This document shows, one piece after another, positions 7,231-13,907 of a DNA stretch of 16,747 bases (position 1 is the stretch's first letter; every line of letters begins with the position of its first letter). Below the pieces are notes generated by a model. The model was not told where the DNA came from and ran no database searches. It saw only the letters and a program-made list of their open reading frames with translations. The DNA comes from Clostridia bacterium. GTDB lineage: Bacteria > Bacillota > Clostridia > Oscillospirales > CAG-272. The DNA is taken from contig JAFTMP010000176.1 in the NCBI GenBank assembly GCA_017452335.1, positions 1-16,747 of the forward strand, given 5' to 3'. The position numbers and the translations under genes are program-made.

Positions 7231-8511
7231 TTACAGAATATCAAAAAGGGAGTTGGCTGTGAGCAGCAGATCGGGGGTGTCGTTCATGACTGTCCAGATG
7301 GAAAAGCCCGCTAAGCCCTTCTCTGCAAGCAGACGCAGCTTGCGGTCGTAGGAGCGGGCGTCCTCAAACCAAACCACGTGCTCTTTGCCATCGGAGGAGG
7401 TATAGTAAAAGTAGGGCGATGCGGCGCGTTCGTCAAAGAGAATCTCCGCACCGTACTGATCGGCTAATTCCAGCGCTTGACGGGGAGAGATGGTGGTTGC
7501 GCGGGGACCGCCGGGAGTATAGGGGAGCGTCCAGTCGTAGCCATAATTGGGAATACCCAAAAAGATCTTTTCTGCGGGAATCTCACCAAGCGCATAGTTG
7601 ATCACTGCCTCTACCTTGTCAATGGGCGCAATGGCTTGGGGTGCACCGAAGGCGTAGCCCCATTCGTAGGTCATGAGCAGTACAGCGTCTGCCGCGGCGC
7701 CAAGGGCAGGGTAATCGTGCGCTTCATAAAGAAGTCCCGGCTGTGAAGCGTAGGTCTTGGGGGCAAGCGCCACCAGCAATTCATAGCCGTTTGCCCGCAG
7801 TGCCTGCCCCAAGGTGTTGACAAAGGCAACGAAGCCCTCTTTGTCTGCGGGCAGAACGTATTCAAAGTCGATATCCACTGCGCGAAAGCCCTTTTGTGCC
7901 ATGACGGCAAGGAGCTGGGCGATGAGATTGTCTATAGCGGCGGGATTTGAGAATAGGGCGCTTGCCAAACGGTTGTCAAAGGTATCGTCGGGACCGAGAG
8001 TGGACAGCAACAAAATGGGAGCGCTTCCTTCTTCAAGTGCCAAGCGGATCGCGGGGGTGTCGTCGGGGGTGGGGGCGATGAGGTTGCCTTGCTCGTCAAA
8101 GCCGTAAGTAAAAAGGGTGAAGTTGGTGAGATACGGCAGACTCTTTCGCTGGGTCTCGGGAGAAATAAATGAATAGGCATAGCCGTTTGAAAGAATGTCG
8201 CCCAGCTTTTCGCCCTCATAGCTTAAAACCAGCTCTTCGCCGGGATAAATGTCCGGGTTTTCGATCAGGCGCGGATTGTTTCGGTAGAGCTCACGAAGAG
8301 TGATTCCTTGATTTTGCGCGATCTGCTCGAGGGTGTCGCCTGCTCTGACGGTATAAAGCGCACGCGGCCGAAGAATGATCAGCGAGCGGCCCACCGTGGG
8401 ACGGTCTGGGTCAATGGGGGCGTTGTTTGCAATCAGCTCTGCCGTGCTCACTCCATAGCGCGCGGCAATGGAATAAAGCGTCTCCCCCGGAAGGACAGTG
8501 TGAAGGATCAT
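7231..8511 (-). CDS. LysM-LysM-GH18 glycosidase, YaaH/SleL type
   Basis: The 426-aa protein begins with two LysM peptidoglycan-binding repeats (about 2-47 and 51-96), each with the typical GETLYSIA / GDTLEQIA opening. A GH18 barrel follows, with the catalytic motif VDIDFEYV (Glu as acid/base) and the LMTYEWG, GIPNYGYDW and GFSIWTV strands. This is the architecture of YaaH/SleL enzymes, which act as N-acetylglucosaminidases on cortex fragments during spore germination. It has no signal peptide, as expected for proteins assembled into the spore from the mother cell. The ATG at 8511 has an AAAGGAGA site at good distance. No convincing housekeeping promoter is visible upstream, which fits a sporulation sigma factor, but I could not identify one. 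Confidence 0.9.
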   Translation of the reverse strand: MILHTVLPGETLYSIAARYGVSTAELIANNAPIDPDRPTVGRSLIILRPRALYTVRAGDTLEQIAQNQGITLRELYRNNPRLIENPDIYPGEELVLSYEGEKLGDILSNGYAYSFISPETQRKSLPYLTNFTLFTYGFDEQGNLIAPTPDDTPAIRLALEEGSAPILLLSTLGPDDTFDNRLASALFSNPAAIDNLIAQLLAVMAQKGFRAVDIDFEYVLPADKEGFVAFVNTLGQALRANGYELLVALAPKTYASQPGLLYEAHDYPALGAAADAVLLMTYEWGYAFGAPQAIAPIDKVEAVINYALGEIPAEKIFLGIPNYGYDWTLPYTPGGPRATTISPRQALELADQYGAEILFDERAASPYFYYTSSDGKEHVVWFEDARSYDRKLRLLAEKGLAGFSIWTVMNDTPDLLLTANSLFDIL

Positions 8512-8606
8512 GCGGTTCTCCTTTCAAATTCGGATGCTGCAGGGGTACTGCACCTGCGAAGACGTTCAGTTTTCAGTTTATGCGCTAAAAAAATATTGGT
8601 GCCTGC

Positions 8607-8635
8607 TTGCAAAAAGAAGGGAAGTGTGCTATACT
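8607..8635 (+). promoter_or_regulatory. Sigma-A promoter for the stalk protein/VanY pair
   Basis: TTGCAA (8607-8612) and TATACT (8630-8635) with a 17-base spacer. The expected start is near 8642, just before the ribosome binding site at 8652. This places the transcript start downstream of the ATG at 8510 and rules that ATG out as the gene start. Confidence 0.82.
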
Positions 8636-8651
8636 GAACGAAGAAGCGAAA

Positions 8652-8668
8652 AGGAGGGAATGGCTTTG
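8652..8668 (+). promoter_or_regulatory. Ribosome binding site selecting a TTG start
   Basis: AGGAGGG (8652-8658) lies 7 bases before TTG at 8666. The in-frame ATG at 8660 is only one base after the site, too close for initiation. The TTG is therefore the better start. Confidence 0.65.
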
Positions 8669-9682
8669 GAAAAGAAACGGAATAACAGTCGAAAAGCAGA
8701 GTCCGGCGGCAAGAAAAAGCCCCCTCTGTATTTTCGAATTTTGCGCGGCTTGTATGTGTTTTTCACTACATTATGGTCGCACATTGAGGACGTGATCGCC
8801 TTTCTTTATGTGAAGGGCAGACGGCTTTTCAGAAGGATCAAAAAGGCAGTGCTTGAAAAATGGCACCAATCCCGGAAAGAGCGCGCACAGCGCAAGATTC
8901 AGCGCAAAGAAGAAAAAACTGAACGTGCCATTCAGAAAAAAGAGCAAAAGATTCTCGAAAAAGAAAAACGAGAACTAGCGGCAATGCAAAAAGCTGAAAG
9001 ACTGCGGGCGCATGATCCTGTTTTAGAGGAAGTTCAAAGGCAAAAGCGCCTTCAGCAAAAAAGAAAGCGTGACAGGCGTATCGGACGTGCGGTGCTGGTG
9101 CTGTTGTCGGTTGTTTTGGCGGCACAGCTCCTGATGCTGGCGTTGGCAGGCGCGCTGTATGTGAAAACCGGTGTTTCGCTGAATTTTGGGAAAATTGAAC
9201 TGCTTTTGGAAGAGGGCAAAACCAAAAAAACGGTGAACATCTCCGTAGAAAACGGCTATGATGCCAATGGTCAGCCTATGGTGGATATGAGCGCGCTGGC
9301 ATCCTGGCTGGGCTTTCACACCATCAGCGACGGCACGAATGTGTACTATATTTTGTCAAACGGTACGCGGATCGTTTTGGAACAGGAAAGCAGAGTGGCG
9401 CATCTGGGCGGAAGCTTGGTGATGCTCAGTGCGCCTGTGCACTTTGCAGGCGAGCGGGTGTATGCACCGCTGGAATTGATCACAGACTATACGACGGGTC
9501 TGGGGGTCAGCTACAGTGAAAAAGAAAAGCGCTTGACCCTTTCAAGACAAAAGGACGAGGAAAAATCAAACGCAACGGTGACGGTTTACAAGGAACTGGT
9601 GCTCACCGCTGCGGCAATAGAAGCAGCCCCCTTGCCTGTGTGGATCATGTGGCAACAGGATGGTGCAGAAACGAGGAACTGA
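8666..9682 (+). CDS. Membrane-anchored protein with copper-amine-oxidase-N-like domain
   Basis: From the TTG start the protein has 338 aa. Residues 1-60 are basic with a hydrophobic patch (about 28-50). Residues about 65-135 are a Lys/Glu/Arg/Gln-rich helix, probably a coiled coil. One membrane segment spans about 142-166. The outer part (about 188-295) resembles the copper amine oxidase N-terminal-like domain common on Clostridia surface proteins (VDMSALASWLGF, VYAPLELITDYTTG, then KRLTLSR). This domain is a non-enzymatic wall- or ligand-binding module. Its stop lies 2 bases before the next gene, a D,D-carboxypeptidase, so the pair probably acts together at the cell wall. The exact role is unknown. 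Confidence 0.78.
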   Translation: MEKKRNNSRKAESGGKKKPPLYFRILRGLYVFFTTLWSHIEDVIAFLYVKGRRLFRRIKKAVLEKWHQSRKERAQRKIQRKEEKTERAIQKKEQKILEKEKRELAAMQKAERLRAHDPVLEEVQRQKRLQQKRKRDRRIGRAVLVLLSVVLAAQLLMLALAGALYVKTGVSLNFGKIELLLEEGKTKKTVNISVENGYDANGQPMVDMSALASWLGFHTISDGTNVYYILSNGTRIVLEQESRVAHLGGSLVMLSAPVHFAGERVYAPLELITDYTTGLGVSYSEKEKRLTLSRQKDEEKSNATVTVYKELVLTAAAIEAAPLPVWIMWQQDGAETRN

Positions 9683-9684
9683 AC

Positions 9685-10782
9685 ATGAATAAGAAAAGAT
9701 ATGTCATAAGATGTGCGCTGGCAGGAGGTCTTGCGGCGCTGAATTTACTGTGCGCTTGTATACAGCAGGATCTTTCTGTTGGAGGCGGCACCACTGATGC
9801 ACCGTCAAGCGAAGCGTTTTTCCCTTCATCGGAGCAGGGGAGCGGATCACAGGGAGCATCCTCTTTTGAGCAAACGTCCCCCAGTGCTTCTGCACCGCTG
9901 TTTTCCCCGTCTGCATCCCTGCCCACGCCTCCGCTTTCCCCCACTCCCTCACCGACTCCTACCCCCACCCCTACGCCTACCCCTACTCCCACACCAACGC
10001 CCACTCCGACTCCGGTGTTTGATCCGTTGGAGTTCGTAGACTATCAGTATGAATTCAAAGCCGATCTTTCGGCATTTGAGGAGTATATGAACCCCCAAGG
10101 AACGGAGTATCTGACGCTGGTAAACAGCAAATATCCCCTACCTTCAAGTTACGCTCCGAAAGATCTGGTGAAGGTGACCAACACCAGAACAGACAGAGAT
10201 CCTGTAAAGTTGCGCAACATCGCAGAAAAGGCGATGCAGGCACTCTTTTTGGAAGCGGATGCACAGGGGATGCTTTATAAGCAAAAGGCATATAACAGCG
10301 CGGGCACCTATTATTCCTATAATGTGCTCAGCGTGACCCACGGCTACCGTTCCTATTCCTATCAAAGCTCGCTTTACAATTCTTACGTGGAGCGTGACCG
10401 CAAGCTCTATCCCGATTGGACCTTGGAACAGGTGAAGGCACATGTGGCAACCTATTCTTGCCCTCCCGGAACCAGTGAGCATCAAACGGGGCTTTGTGTG
10501 GATATGCACAACTGGCCCTCTGCAGGCAGATATATGGCGGATGAATTTGCGGCTACCGAGGCGGGCACTTGGCTTCGGGAAAATGCCCATAAGTTCGGCT
10601 TTATCCTGCGCTTTGATAAGGACAAGACCGATGTGACCGGCATCACCTATGAATCTTGGCACTACAGATATGTGGGAAGATTTCATGCAACCAGAATGTA
10701 TGAGCTGGATATGTGTTTAGAGGAATACTGTGCGTATCTTGCAGAATACGGATACGAGATCAACGGACACTTGGGCTTGTGA
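9685..10782 (+). CDS. D-alanyl-D-alanine carboxypeptidase lipoprotein, M15/VanY type
   Basis: The 365-aa protein trims terminal D-Ala from peptidoglycan stem peptides. A signal peptide ends at a Cys-rich lipobox (LLCAC; C25 most likely lipidated). A Ser/Pro region and an uninterrupted Thr-Pro repeat (about 89-110) form a wall-spanning linker. The catalytic domain carries GYRSY (R222), SEHQTGLCVD (zinc ligands H266 and D273) and ESWHYRYVG (catalytic E323, zinc ligand H326), the standard set for M15B enzymes. The ATG at 9685 follows GAGGA by 7 bases; in-frame codons back to 9640 lie inside the upstream gene. It begins 2 bases after that gene's stop, so the two form one transcript. No vancomycin-resistance genes are nearby, so a housekeeping wall function is likelier. 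Confidence 0.92.
   Translation: MNKKRYVIRCALAGGLAALNLLCACIQQDLSVGGGTTDAPSSEAFFPSSEQGSGSQGASSFEQTSPSASAPLFSPSASLPTPPLSPTPSPTPTPTPTPTPTPTPTPTPTPVFDPLEFVDYQYEFKADLSAFEEYMNPQGTEYLTLVNSKYPLPSSYAPKDLVKVTNTRTDRDPVKLRNIAEKAMQALFLEADAQGMLYKQKAYNSAGTYYSYNVLSVTHGYRSYSYQSSLYNSYVERDRKLYPDWTLEQVKAHVATYSCPPGTSEHQTGLCVDMHNWPSAGRYMADEFAATEAGTWLRENAHKFGFILRFDKDKTDVTGITYESWHYRYVGRFHATRMYELDMCLEEYCAYLAEYGYEINGHLGL
9952..10014 (+). repeat. Low-complexity (CCN-ACN)n repeat encoding Pro-Thr linker
   Basis: Ten and a half Pro-Thr dipeptide codons follow one another inside the carboxypeptidase gene. The third codon positions vary (cct, ccc, cca, ccg; act, acc, aca, acg), so the array is kept at protein level rather than being a recent slippage product. 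It encodes a stiff extracellular spacer. Confidence 0.9.
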
Positions 10783-10791
10783 ATAACGCAT

Positions 10792-10821
10792 AAAAATCAG
10801 CGGTTCATCCGCTGATTTTTT
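10792..10821 (+). terminator. Rho-independent terminator after the carboxypeptidase gene
   Basis: AATCAGCGG pairs with CCGCTGATT, flanked by A residues (10792-10796) on the left and T residues (10816-10821) on the right, with loop TTCAT. The flanking A and T runs extend the stem and make it potentially bidirectional. Confidence 0.93.
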
Positions 10822-10835
10822 GTAATTACTCACAA

Positions 10836-10864
10836 TTGCAAATAGGCGAATTTTGTGGTATACT
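10836..10864 (+). promoter_or_regulatory. Sigma-A promoter of tRNA-Glu
   Basis: TTGCAA (10836-10841) and TATACT (10859-10864) with a 17-base spacer, giving a start near 10871, seven bases before the mature tRNA. The two boxes are identical to those at 8607-8635. Confidence 0.88.
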
Positions 10865-10877
10865 ACATCACGTAGCC

Positions 10878-10952
10878 GGCCCGTTGGTCAAGCGGCTAAG
10901 ACATCGCCCTCTCACGGCGAAAACATGGGTTCGATTCCCGTACGGGTCACCA
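10878..10952 (+). tRNA. tRNA-Glu (anticodon CTC) with encoded CCA
   Basis: The acceptor arms GGCCCGT and ACGGGTC pair (one G-U). The anticodon loop sits in TCGCCCTCTCACGGCGA, giving CTC. The T arm is TGGG-TTCGATT-CCCG, and discriminator A is followed by encoded CCA. The CTC isoacceptor reads GAG codons. The gene has its own promoter and terminator, so it is a single-gene unit. Confidence 0.96.
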
Positions 10953-10996
10953 AAAAAGATAACATCCGAACTTTTTAGTTCGGATGTTATCTTTTT
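10953..10996. terminator. Terminator after tRNA-Glu
   Basis: A perfect 19-bp stem (10953-10971 with 10978-10996) closes on a 6-base loop and ends in T residues. The 5' arm begins with A residues, so it works on paper in both directions. It begins one base after the tRNA CCA. Confidence 0.95.
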
Positions 10997-10998
10997 AT

Positions 10999-11172
10999 CC
11001 AAGCCGCAGGCTTGGTATGGAATCAATGCGCTTGCGCATTGTATGGAATCGACGAAGGCGTAAGGCATCGCGCGCAAGCGTGTATACTTGTCTCCCTGCG
11101 GCTTGATTCCCTACAGCTCTGCGAGCTGATTCCATACCGCAACAAGTTGCGGATTCCATACACGCCTTCGGC
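10999..11172. repeat. Modular palindrome array with a 10-base linker
   Basis: Short hairpins alternate with a fixed linker. Linker GTATGGAATC occurs at 11015-11024 and 11041-11050, and its reverse complement at 11128-11137, 11152-11161 and, with one change, 11105-11114. Between them lie CCAAGCC/GGCTTGG (10999-11015), CAATGCGC/GCGCATTG (11024-11041), CAGCTC/GAGCTG (11114-11128) and CCGCAAC/GTTGCGG (11137-11152). CAAGCCGCAGG (11000-11010) also recurs inverted at 11095-11105, and GAAGGCGT (11054-11061) as ACGCCTTC at 11162-11169, so the whole block is an imperfect inverted repeat. No coding function is seen. It resembles extragenic palindromic elements but I do not recognise a named family. Confidence 0.75.
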
Positions 11173-11454
11173 ATGATTGGTTAGTTTGCCCTGTCACGAG
11201 AAGCGTGGCGTTTTCTTTTTTGCGAGTCTTTTTACCGAATCGAGTCCCGAGATATTTGCGATAGCAAATTTACGCTCGGCAGTTCGCGTGAAAAAAGCAA
11301 GCGAAGCAGAGAAGGGCTGGCGAACTGCAGGGTTCAGATTCCTGTAGAATCAAAAAAGGAAATCCCATTTTTTATTGAACACGGTATATAATGCTGTTGT
11401 AAGATTAAAGCGTTCCCGTAATTCTTTGGGATGCTAATGATTATATGATTGAAT
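11173..11454. other. Gene-free stretch with scattered inverted repeats
   Basis: I see no gene here. Structures present are CACG-AGAAG-CGTG (11195-11207) followed by a T-rich run (11211-11220), the palindrome TTTGC-GATA-GCAAA (11255-11268), the inverted repeat GCAGTTCGC (11279-11287) / GCGAACTGC (11320-11328), and GATTC-CTGTA-GAATC (11337-11351). A TATAAT box (11387-11392) has no convincing -35 partner. With the palindrome array it makes a 500-base non-coding interval after tRNA-Glu, a position where mobile-element remnants often lie; no integrase or attachment duplication is visible. Confidence 0.5.
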
Positions 11455-11507
11455 CAAGGGGTATCTCAGATGCAGAATGCATTTGAGACACCCCTTGGTT
11501 GTTTTTT
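11455..11507. terminator. 20-bp hairpin at the 3' end of the radical SAM/GNAT operon
   Basis: The arms 11455-11474 and 11478-11497 pair with one mismatch and one G-T around a GAA loop. On the plus strand a T-run follows (11498-11507). It lies just after the stop of the minus-strand GNAT-like gene, whose stop codon is inside the T-run. In the minus direction the stem is preceded by A residues but not followed by U residues. It may end the operon inefficiently or block plus-strand transcription. Confidence 0.65.
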
Positions 11508-12570
11508 ACAGCAATCCGCATTCGGGATATATCTTTTCGGGCACAGCCGTTCTTCCTTTTTTCTCGCTCCAAGGAAATGTAATTTCATAAAGCTTGGTTT
11601 CAAAGCTGATGCCGGGGAGCCTTTCAAGGATCGGCGTGGCAAAATGCTCCTTTGGAAGACCGATGACAAACATGCCGTATGATTTTTTAATTTCCTTTTT
11701 GATCTCATGCAAAAGTATGCGGTAGTAGTCTTCTTGGTCGTTTTTACAAAGGGCAAACGAAAGCATAGGGAAATCAAGAGGCTCGTTTTCACGGGGCAGG
11801 TGGATGTATTGAAGTGCACCCAGCAGTGGATTGACGGCACGGGCGGCTTTCATCAGTCCTCGGTATTTCTTTACAACATACTGTTTATAGTCCGATTGGT
11901 TCCATAATGCCGCGCAGGCAAGAAGCTCATCGTTGTTTTCAAGCAGATAGAAGTCACTGTAGTGTAGCTTGTGAAATTGATCAAGTGACTTGATCACAGG
12001 AAAGAGATCCTTTTTTCTGCCCTCGGTATTTAGAAATTCAAGCAATTTCGGGATATCGGCTTTGGTTGCCTGTCTGAAGGAAAAGGCGTGCTTCGGTGCT
12101 TTTACCTTGACTTTGGGGTTTAGGATATATGTTTTGTATTCTGCAAGCGGCTTCATGGAAATAATACGCTTGCCTTTTGCAAACATGTTTTGCGCCTCGG
12201 TATTGTCTGCCACCACCGAGAAAAAATAAAAGTCGATGTCCTCACGCCAAAGATCGCGGATGAACCTTACGCCAAATCCAACGCCGCCGTCATACTCCGC
12301 GTCCTTTTTGAGTCCGCAGACGTACGCCGCCCGACACACTTCACCGCCGATATAGACCTCTCGGATCAGCTCGGCACAAGTGCCCACGGTACGCGTACCG
12401 TTCCTTGAGACGAACACCCGTGGTTCGCCCCCCTCCTTCATATAAGACGCGTAAGCGTCGGGACGGCGGGTATATAACAGCTCGATGCTCCCCTTGGCGG
12501 CAGAGCTTTCTAAGATACGCAGTATTTCTTTTCCGTCTTCGGCGGATGCCAAATATTTAGATTCACTCAT
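11506..12570 (-). CDS. GNAT-like acetyltransferase, probably two tandem domains
   Basis: The 354-aa protein looks like a double GNAT-fold protein. In the N-terminal half, TVGTCAELIREVYIGGEVCRA followed by YVCGLKKDAEYDGGVGFGVRFIRD resembles strand 4 and the acetyl-CoA loop (a degenerate GGVGFG), and VVADNTEAQNMF resembles the following N-x-x-A-x-x-x-F motif. The second half starts near FSFRQATKADIPKLLEFLNTEG, a typical GNAT opening, but lacks a clear acetyl-CoA loop. GNAT proteins transfer acyl groups to amines; tandem ones include FemX-like and aminoglycoside-type enzymes. Its ATG overlaps the stop of the upstream radical SAM gene (ATGA, 12567-12570), so it belongs to the same pathway. It is the last gene of the run. 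Substrate unknown. Confidence 0.72.
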   Translation of the reverse strand: MSESKYLASAEDGKEILRILESSAAKGSIELLYTRRPDAYASYMKEGGEPRVFVSRNGTRTVGTCAELIREVYIGGEVCRAAYVCGLKKDAEYDGGVGFGVRFIRDLWREDIDFYFFSVVADNTEAQNMFAKGKRIISMKPLAEYKTYILNPKVKVKAPKHAFSFRQATKADIPKLLEFLNTEGRKKDLFPVIKSLDQFHKLHYSDFYLLENNDELLACAALWNQSDYKQYVVKKYRGLMKAARAVNPLLGALQYIHLPRENEPLDFPMLSFALCKNDQEDYYRILLHEIKKEIKKSYGMFVIGLPKEHFATPILERLPGISFETKLYEITFPWSEKKGRTAVPEKIYPECGLL

Positions 12571-13907
12571 TTTTTCTTTTCCTCAAGATTCTCACCGATG
12601 GGAATACCCGAACGCTTGTCCACCTCAAAGTGGAAAAGGATATTGATAAACCAATATGCGAAATTGATCATAAAGCTGTGCGTGCGCCGAAACATGGTTC
12701 TTCCGCGCTTAAGGATCGAGCCGAATTTGAAAAATTCTTTTTTATATTGCTTGCAAAATGCGCGGAGGGATTCCGGAGTGAGTTGTTTGGGCGTGAAGGT
12801 AATCGTTCCAAAGGTGTATCCGCTCTGCAGCCACCATTGCTCCGAGATCAAGCGGTTATCAGACTTGAAGGATTCGTAGGTCTTGGTGTTGGGGAATATG
12901 AGCAAATGGTTAAAGGCAACAACGAAAAACTGATGCTTTTGACAGAACGCAAGGGTTGCCTTGAAGGTTTCCTCGTTATCCGAGTCAAAGCCGAACACAA
13001 AGCTTGCATAGATGCTGATGCCCACGTCATGGATCTTTCTGATCAACGCATCGCGCTCGCCCAGTCGCTCTGTCCAGCCCTTGTTCATTTGTTTTAGATT
13101 GTCGCTTTCGATAGACTCAAAACCGATGAGCACCATCTCACAGCCGCTTTCCTTCATCAAACGGAGCATTTCATCGTCCCTGGCAATGTCCAGCGTGATC
13201 TGCGTGGTCCAAATGATCTTCAGCTTTTTCAGCTCCTCAAAGAGTTCGCGGGCGAACGCCTTGTTTGAGAAAATACTGTCGTCAACAAAGAAAAAGATCT
13301 TATGCTTGCAGGATTTGATCTCTGCGATAATATCCGCAACATCTCTGTGTATGTAGTGTTGATGATAATAGCCTGCAATGGAGCAGAATTCACAGTTATG
13401 ATAACAGCCTCTGCCTGTTTCAACCAACGAAACGGGCAGATATTTTTTCATCTTCTTCTCGTAAATACTTCGGTCGGGCATTTTGTAGGCAATACAAGCC
13501 CCGCCCTCGTATCTCTTTTGCAGCGTGCCGCCCTCAATATCGGCAAGGACCGTGGAAATGATGCGGTCTGCATTGCCCACCATAATCGCATCTGCGTGCT
13601 CTGACGCTTCTTCGGGACAAAGCGTCACGTGATAACCGCCCATAATGACCTTCTTGCCCCGCTTTTTAAATTCCGACGCGATATAATACGCCCGCTTTGC
13701 GGTATAGGTTTCAACCGTGATCAAAACGATATCGGTTTGAGTATCGTAATTGATATTCTCAATTCTATCGTCAAAAAATTCCCGCTCGTATTTTTCGGGG
13801 ATCATCGTATTGAGCACCGCAATGGTCAGCGGCTCCATCAGCCAGCTTTTTAAGTAGGTCTGCCCCGATTTTTTCCCGATGGCAGGGAGTATAAAGGTAA
13901 TTTTCAT
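12567..13907 (-). CDS. B12-binding-type radical SAM protein (copy A)
   Basis: The 446-aa protein has an N-terminal Rossmann-like domain of the B12-binding type (about 1-135) with VIMGGYHVTLCPEE (88-101) and the VGNAD turn in place of the common GEGE. No DxHxxG cobalamin-binding motif is seen. The radical SAM core follows with CYHNCEFC (C168, C172, C175, the 4Fe-4S ligands), then FFFVDDSIF and GCEMVLIGFES. The C-terminal part has PNTKTYESF, a WW-containing loop and a tail ending near KRSGIPIG. Family enzymes (COG1032) do radical chemistry such as methylation or ring formation. The ATG at 13907 overlaps the stop of the upstream gene (ATGA); an in-frame TTG at 13922 is less likely. Closely similar to the copy at 15277-16641. 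Product unknown. Confidence 0.9.
   Translation of the reverse strand: MKITFILPAIGKKSGQTYLKSWLMEPLTIAVLNTMIPEKYEREFFDDRIENINYDTQTDIVLITVETYTAKRAYYIASEFKKRGKKVIMGGYHVTLCPEEASEHADAIMVGNADRIISTVLADIEGGTLQKRYEGGACIAYKMPDRSIYEKKMKKYLPVSLVETGRGCYHNCEFCSIAGYYHQHYIHRDVADIIAEIKSCKHKIFFFVDDSIFSNKAFARELFEELKKLKIIWTTQITLDIARDDEMLRLMKESGCEMVLIGFESIESDNLKQMNKGWTERLGERDALIRKIHDVGISIYASFVFGFDSDNEETFKATLAFCQKHQFFVVAFNHLLIFPNTKTYESFKSDNRLISEQWWLQSGYTFGTITFTPKQLTPESLRAFCKQYKKEFFKFGSILKRGRTMFRRTHSFMINFAYWFINILFHFEVDKRSGIPIGENLEEKKK

Noticed and set aside
8521..8606. SigE-type promoter for the LysM-GH18 gene (AATATT and CATAAACT on the minus strand)
   Set aside because: The spacing between the boxes is about 9 bases, too short for a sporulation promoter.
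8510..8665. ATG at 8510 as the start of the coiled-coil surface protein
   Set aside because: It lies upstream of the promoter at 8607-8635 and overlaps the divergent glycosidase start. A strong ribosome binding site points to 8666.
10836..11077. Short open frames across tRNA-Glu on both strands
   Set aside because: They overlap a clearly folded tRNA, its promoter and its terminator.
10999..11172. CRISPR-like array of short repeats with similar spacing
   Set aside because: The repeated unit is only 10 bases, changes orientation halfway, and the intervening pieces are themselves palindromes. No cas gene is present.
11330..11351. A second, degenerate tRNA gene
   Set aside because: Only a T-arm-like stretch is seen. 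No anticodon arm or matching acceptor is found upstream, and GATTC-CTGTA-GAATC explains part of it as a plain hairpin.
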